A stretch of DNA of 5,718 nt from Thermoplasmata archaeon (GTDB lineage Archaea; Thermoplasmatota; Thermoplasmata; Thermoplasmatales; Thermoplasmataceae): positions 1 through 5,718 of the forward strand of contig JAJZOM010000083.1 in NCBI GenBank assembly GCA_021811505.1. Direction: 5' to 3'. The position numbers and the translations under genes were made by a program. Below the pieces are notes generated by a model that had not been told where the DNA came from, did not search any database, and saw only the letters and a program-made list of their open reading frames with translations. Positions 5,404 through 5,718 of this stretch are shown here, in pieces (the stretch's first letter is position 1; each line of letters starts with the position of its first letter).

Positions 5404-5718
5404 GTGAAAGGTTCCCTGATCGTTTTCACTGTTGAAAGGTCCGGAAAAGGTGTCAGCCCCGCTTCATATTCTGCGTTCTACAGGAAGCTGTATGGCTATA
5501 ACAACTCGTCCCACTACGGAAAGTATCACTCCAGGGTGCCAGGATTCCTTGACCGGATCGGGTACATAAAATACGCAAATGGTGTTATCCTTGTACTGAG
5601 GGAGAACAGCAGCTCCGTTGTTGAGTACCTCAAGAAGAACAGTGCAAAGGTTTTCCAGTGGGAGGTGGAGCTGTCAAAGATAGAGGAGACAGATCTGCAG
5701 GAAGGGAATACAGGGAGA
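5404..5718 (+). CDS. Small alpha/beta protein of unknown function, cut by the window end
   Basis: GTG 5404 opens a frame still open at the right edge (105 residues, reading MKGSLIVFTVERSGKGVSPA...). The frame is also open upstream to ATG 5356, but that start would lie upstream of the TATA element, so GTG at 22 bases after the box, as a leaderless start, is preferred. The pattern suggests strand (SLIVFTVE), helix (SYSAFYRKLYGY), a basic Tyr/Gly/Ser linker (SSHYGKYHSRVPGFLD), strand (YANGVILVLRE), helix (SSVVEYLKKN), strand (KVFQWEVEL). It looks like a compact ferredoxin-like domain close to full length. FYRKLYGY and GKYHSRVPGFLD look like conserved family motifs, but I cannot name the family. 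Its promoter is shared with the dead transposase, which may mean it travelled with the element. Confidence 0.65.
   Translation, partial: MKGSLIVFTVERSGKGVSPASYSAFYRKLYGYNNSSHYGKYHSRVPGFLDRIGYIKYANGVILVLRENSSSVVEYLKKNSAKVFQWEVELSKIEETDLQEGNTGR

Noticed and set aside
4376..5420. Terminal inverted repeats of the insertion element
   Set aside because: Comparing sequence outside both ends of the transposase gave only a 7-base match (TATATGA / TCATATA), which is expected by chance in AT-rich DNA.

Overview
The window looks like chromosome of a Thermoplasmata-type archaeon (Thermoplasmatales or relatives, usually cell-wall-less acidophiles). Three things suggest this: a long secreted protein with two copies of the 'TFxESGLP' surface domain that I associate with Thermoplasmata; AT-rich TATA-like boxes 24-34 bases before start codons that lack a leader; and an archaeal-looking DDE transposase. 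I assign it at phylum or order level only, from sequence pattern rather than a search.

Layout. Positions 1-509 (+) hold the 3' end of an unrecognised GC3-rich gene. Positions 669-971 (+) hold a small broken gene with an in-frame TAG, behind a clear TATA box. Positions 972-1404 have no gene, but contain a strong TATA box, a GC-rich hairpin with a T tail (together a candidate small RNA unit) and a perfect 9-bp-arm inverted repeat. Positions 1405-4347 (-) form a two-gene unit. First is a 237-residue membrane-anchored extracytoplasmic protein. After 19 bp and a Shine-Dalgarno-like site comes a surface protein of about 736 residues, now broken by one frameshift and one in-frame TAG. Its domain order is signal peptide, unknown domain, carboxypeptidase-regulatory-like beta domain, two ESGL repeats, and a C-terminal domain of about 129 residues that reads as a Hint (Hedgehog/intein) self-processing module with several substituted catalytic positions.

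Positions 4473-5346 (-) hold a dead DDE transposase with an in-frame TAG near its N-terminus and a frame-shifting internal deletion that removed the expected catalytic Glu. Back to back with it, across 57 bp, starts a small alpha/beta protein gene (5404 to the end, +). The gap holds one TATA-like element almost equidistant from both starts and a 7-bp-arm palindrome, so it looks like a shared, possibly autoregulated, bidirectional promoter.

Two themes deserve attention. The first is the Hint-tailed surface protein encoded behind a membrane partner, which suggests self-cleavage or covalent attachment at the cell surface. The second is that three separate reading frames are interrupted in frame, each by TAG. 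Gene decay or assembly error is the simpler explanation because two of the three have further lesions, but amber readthrough or recoding has not been excluded.
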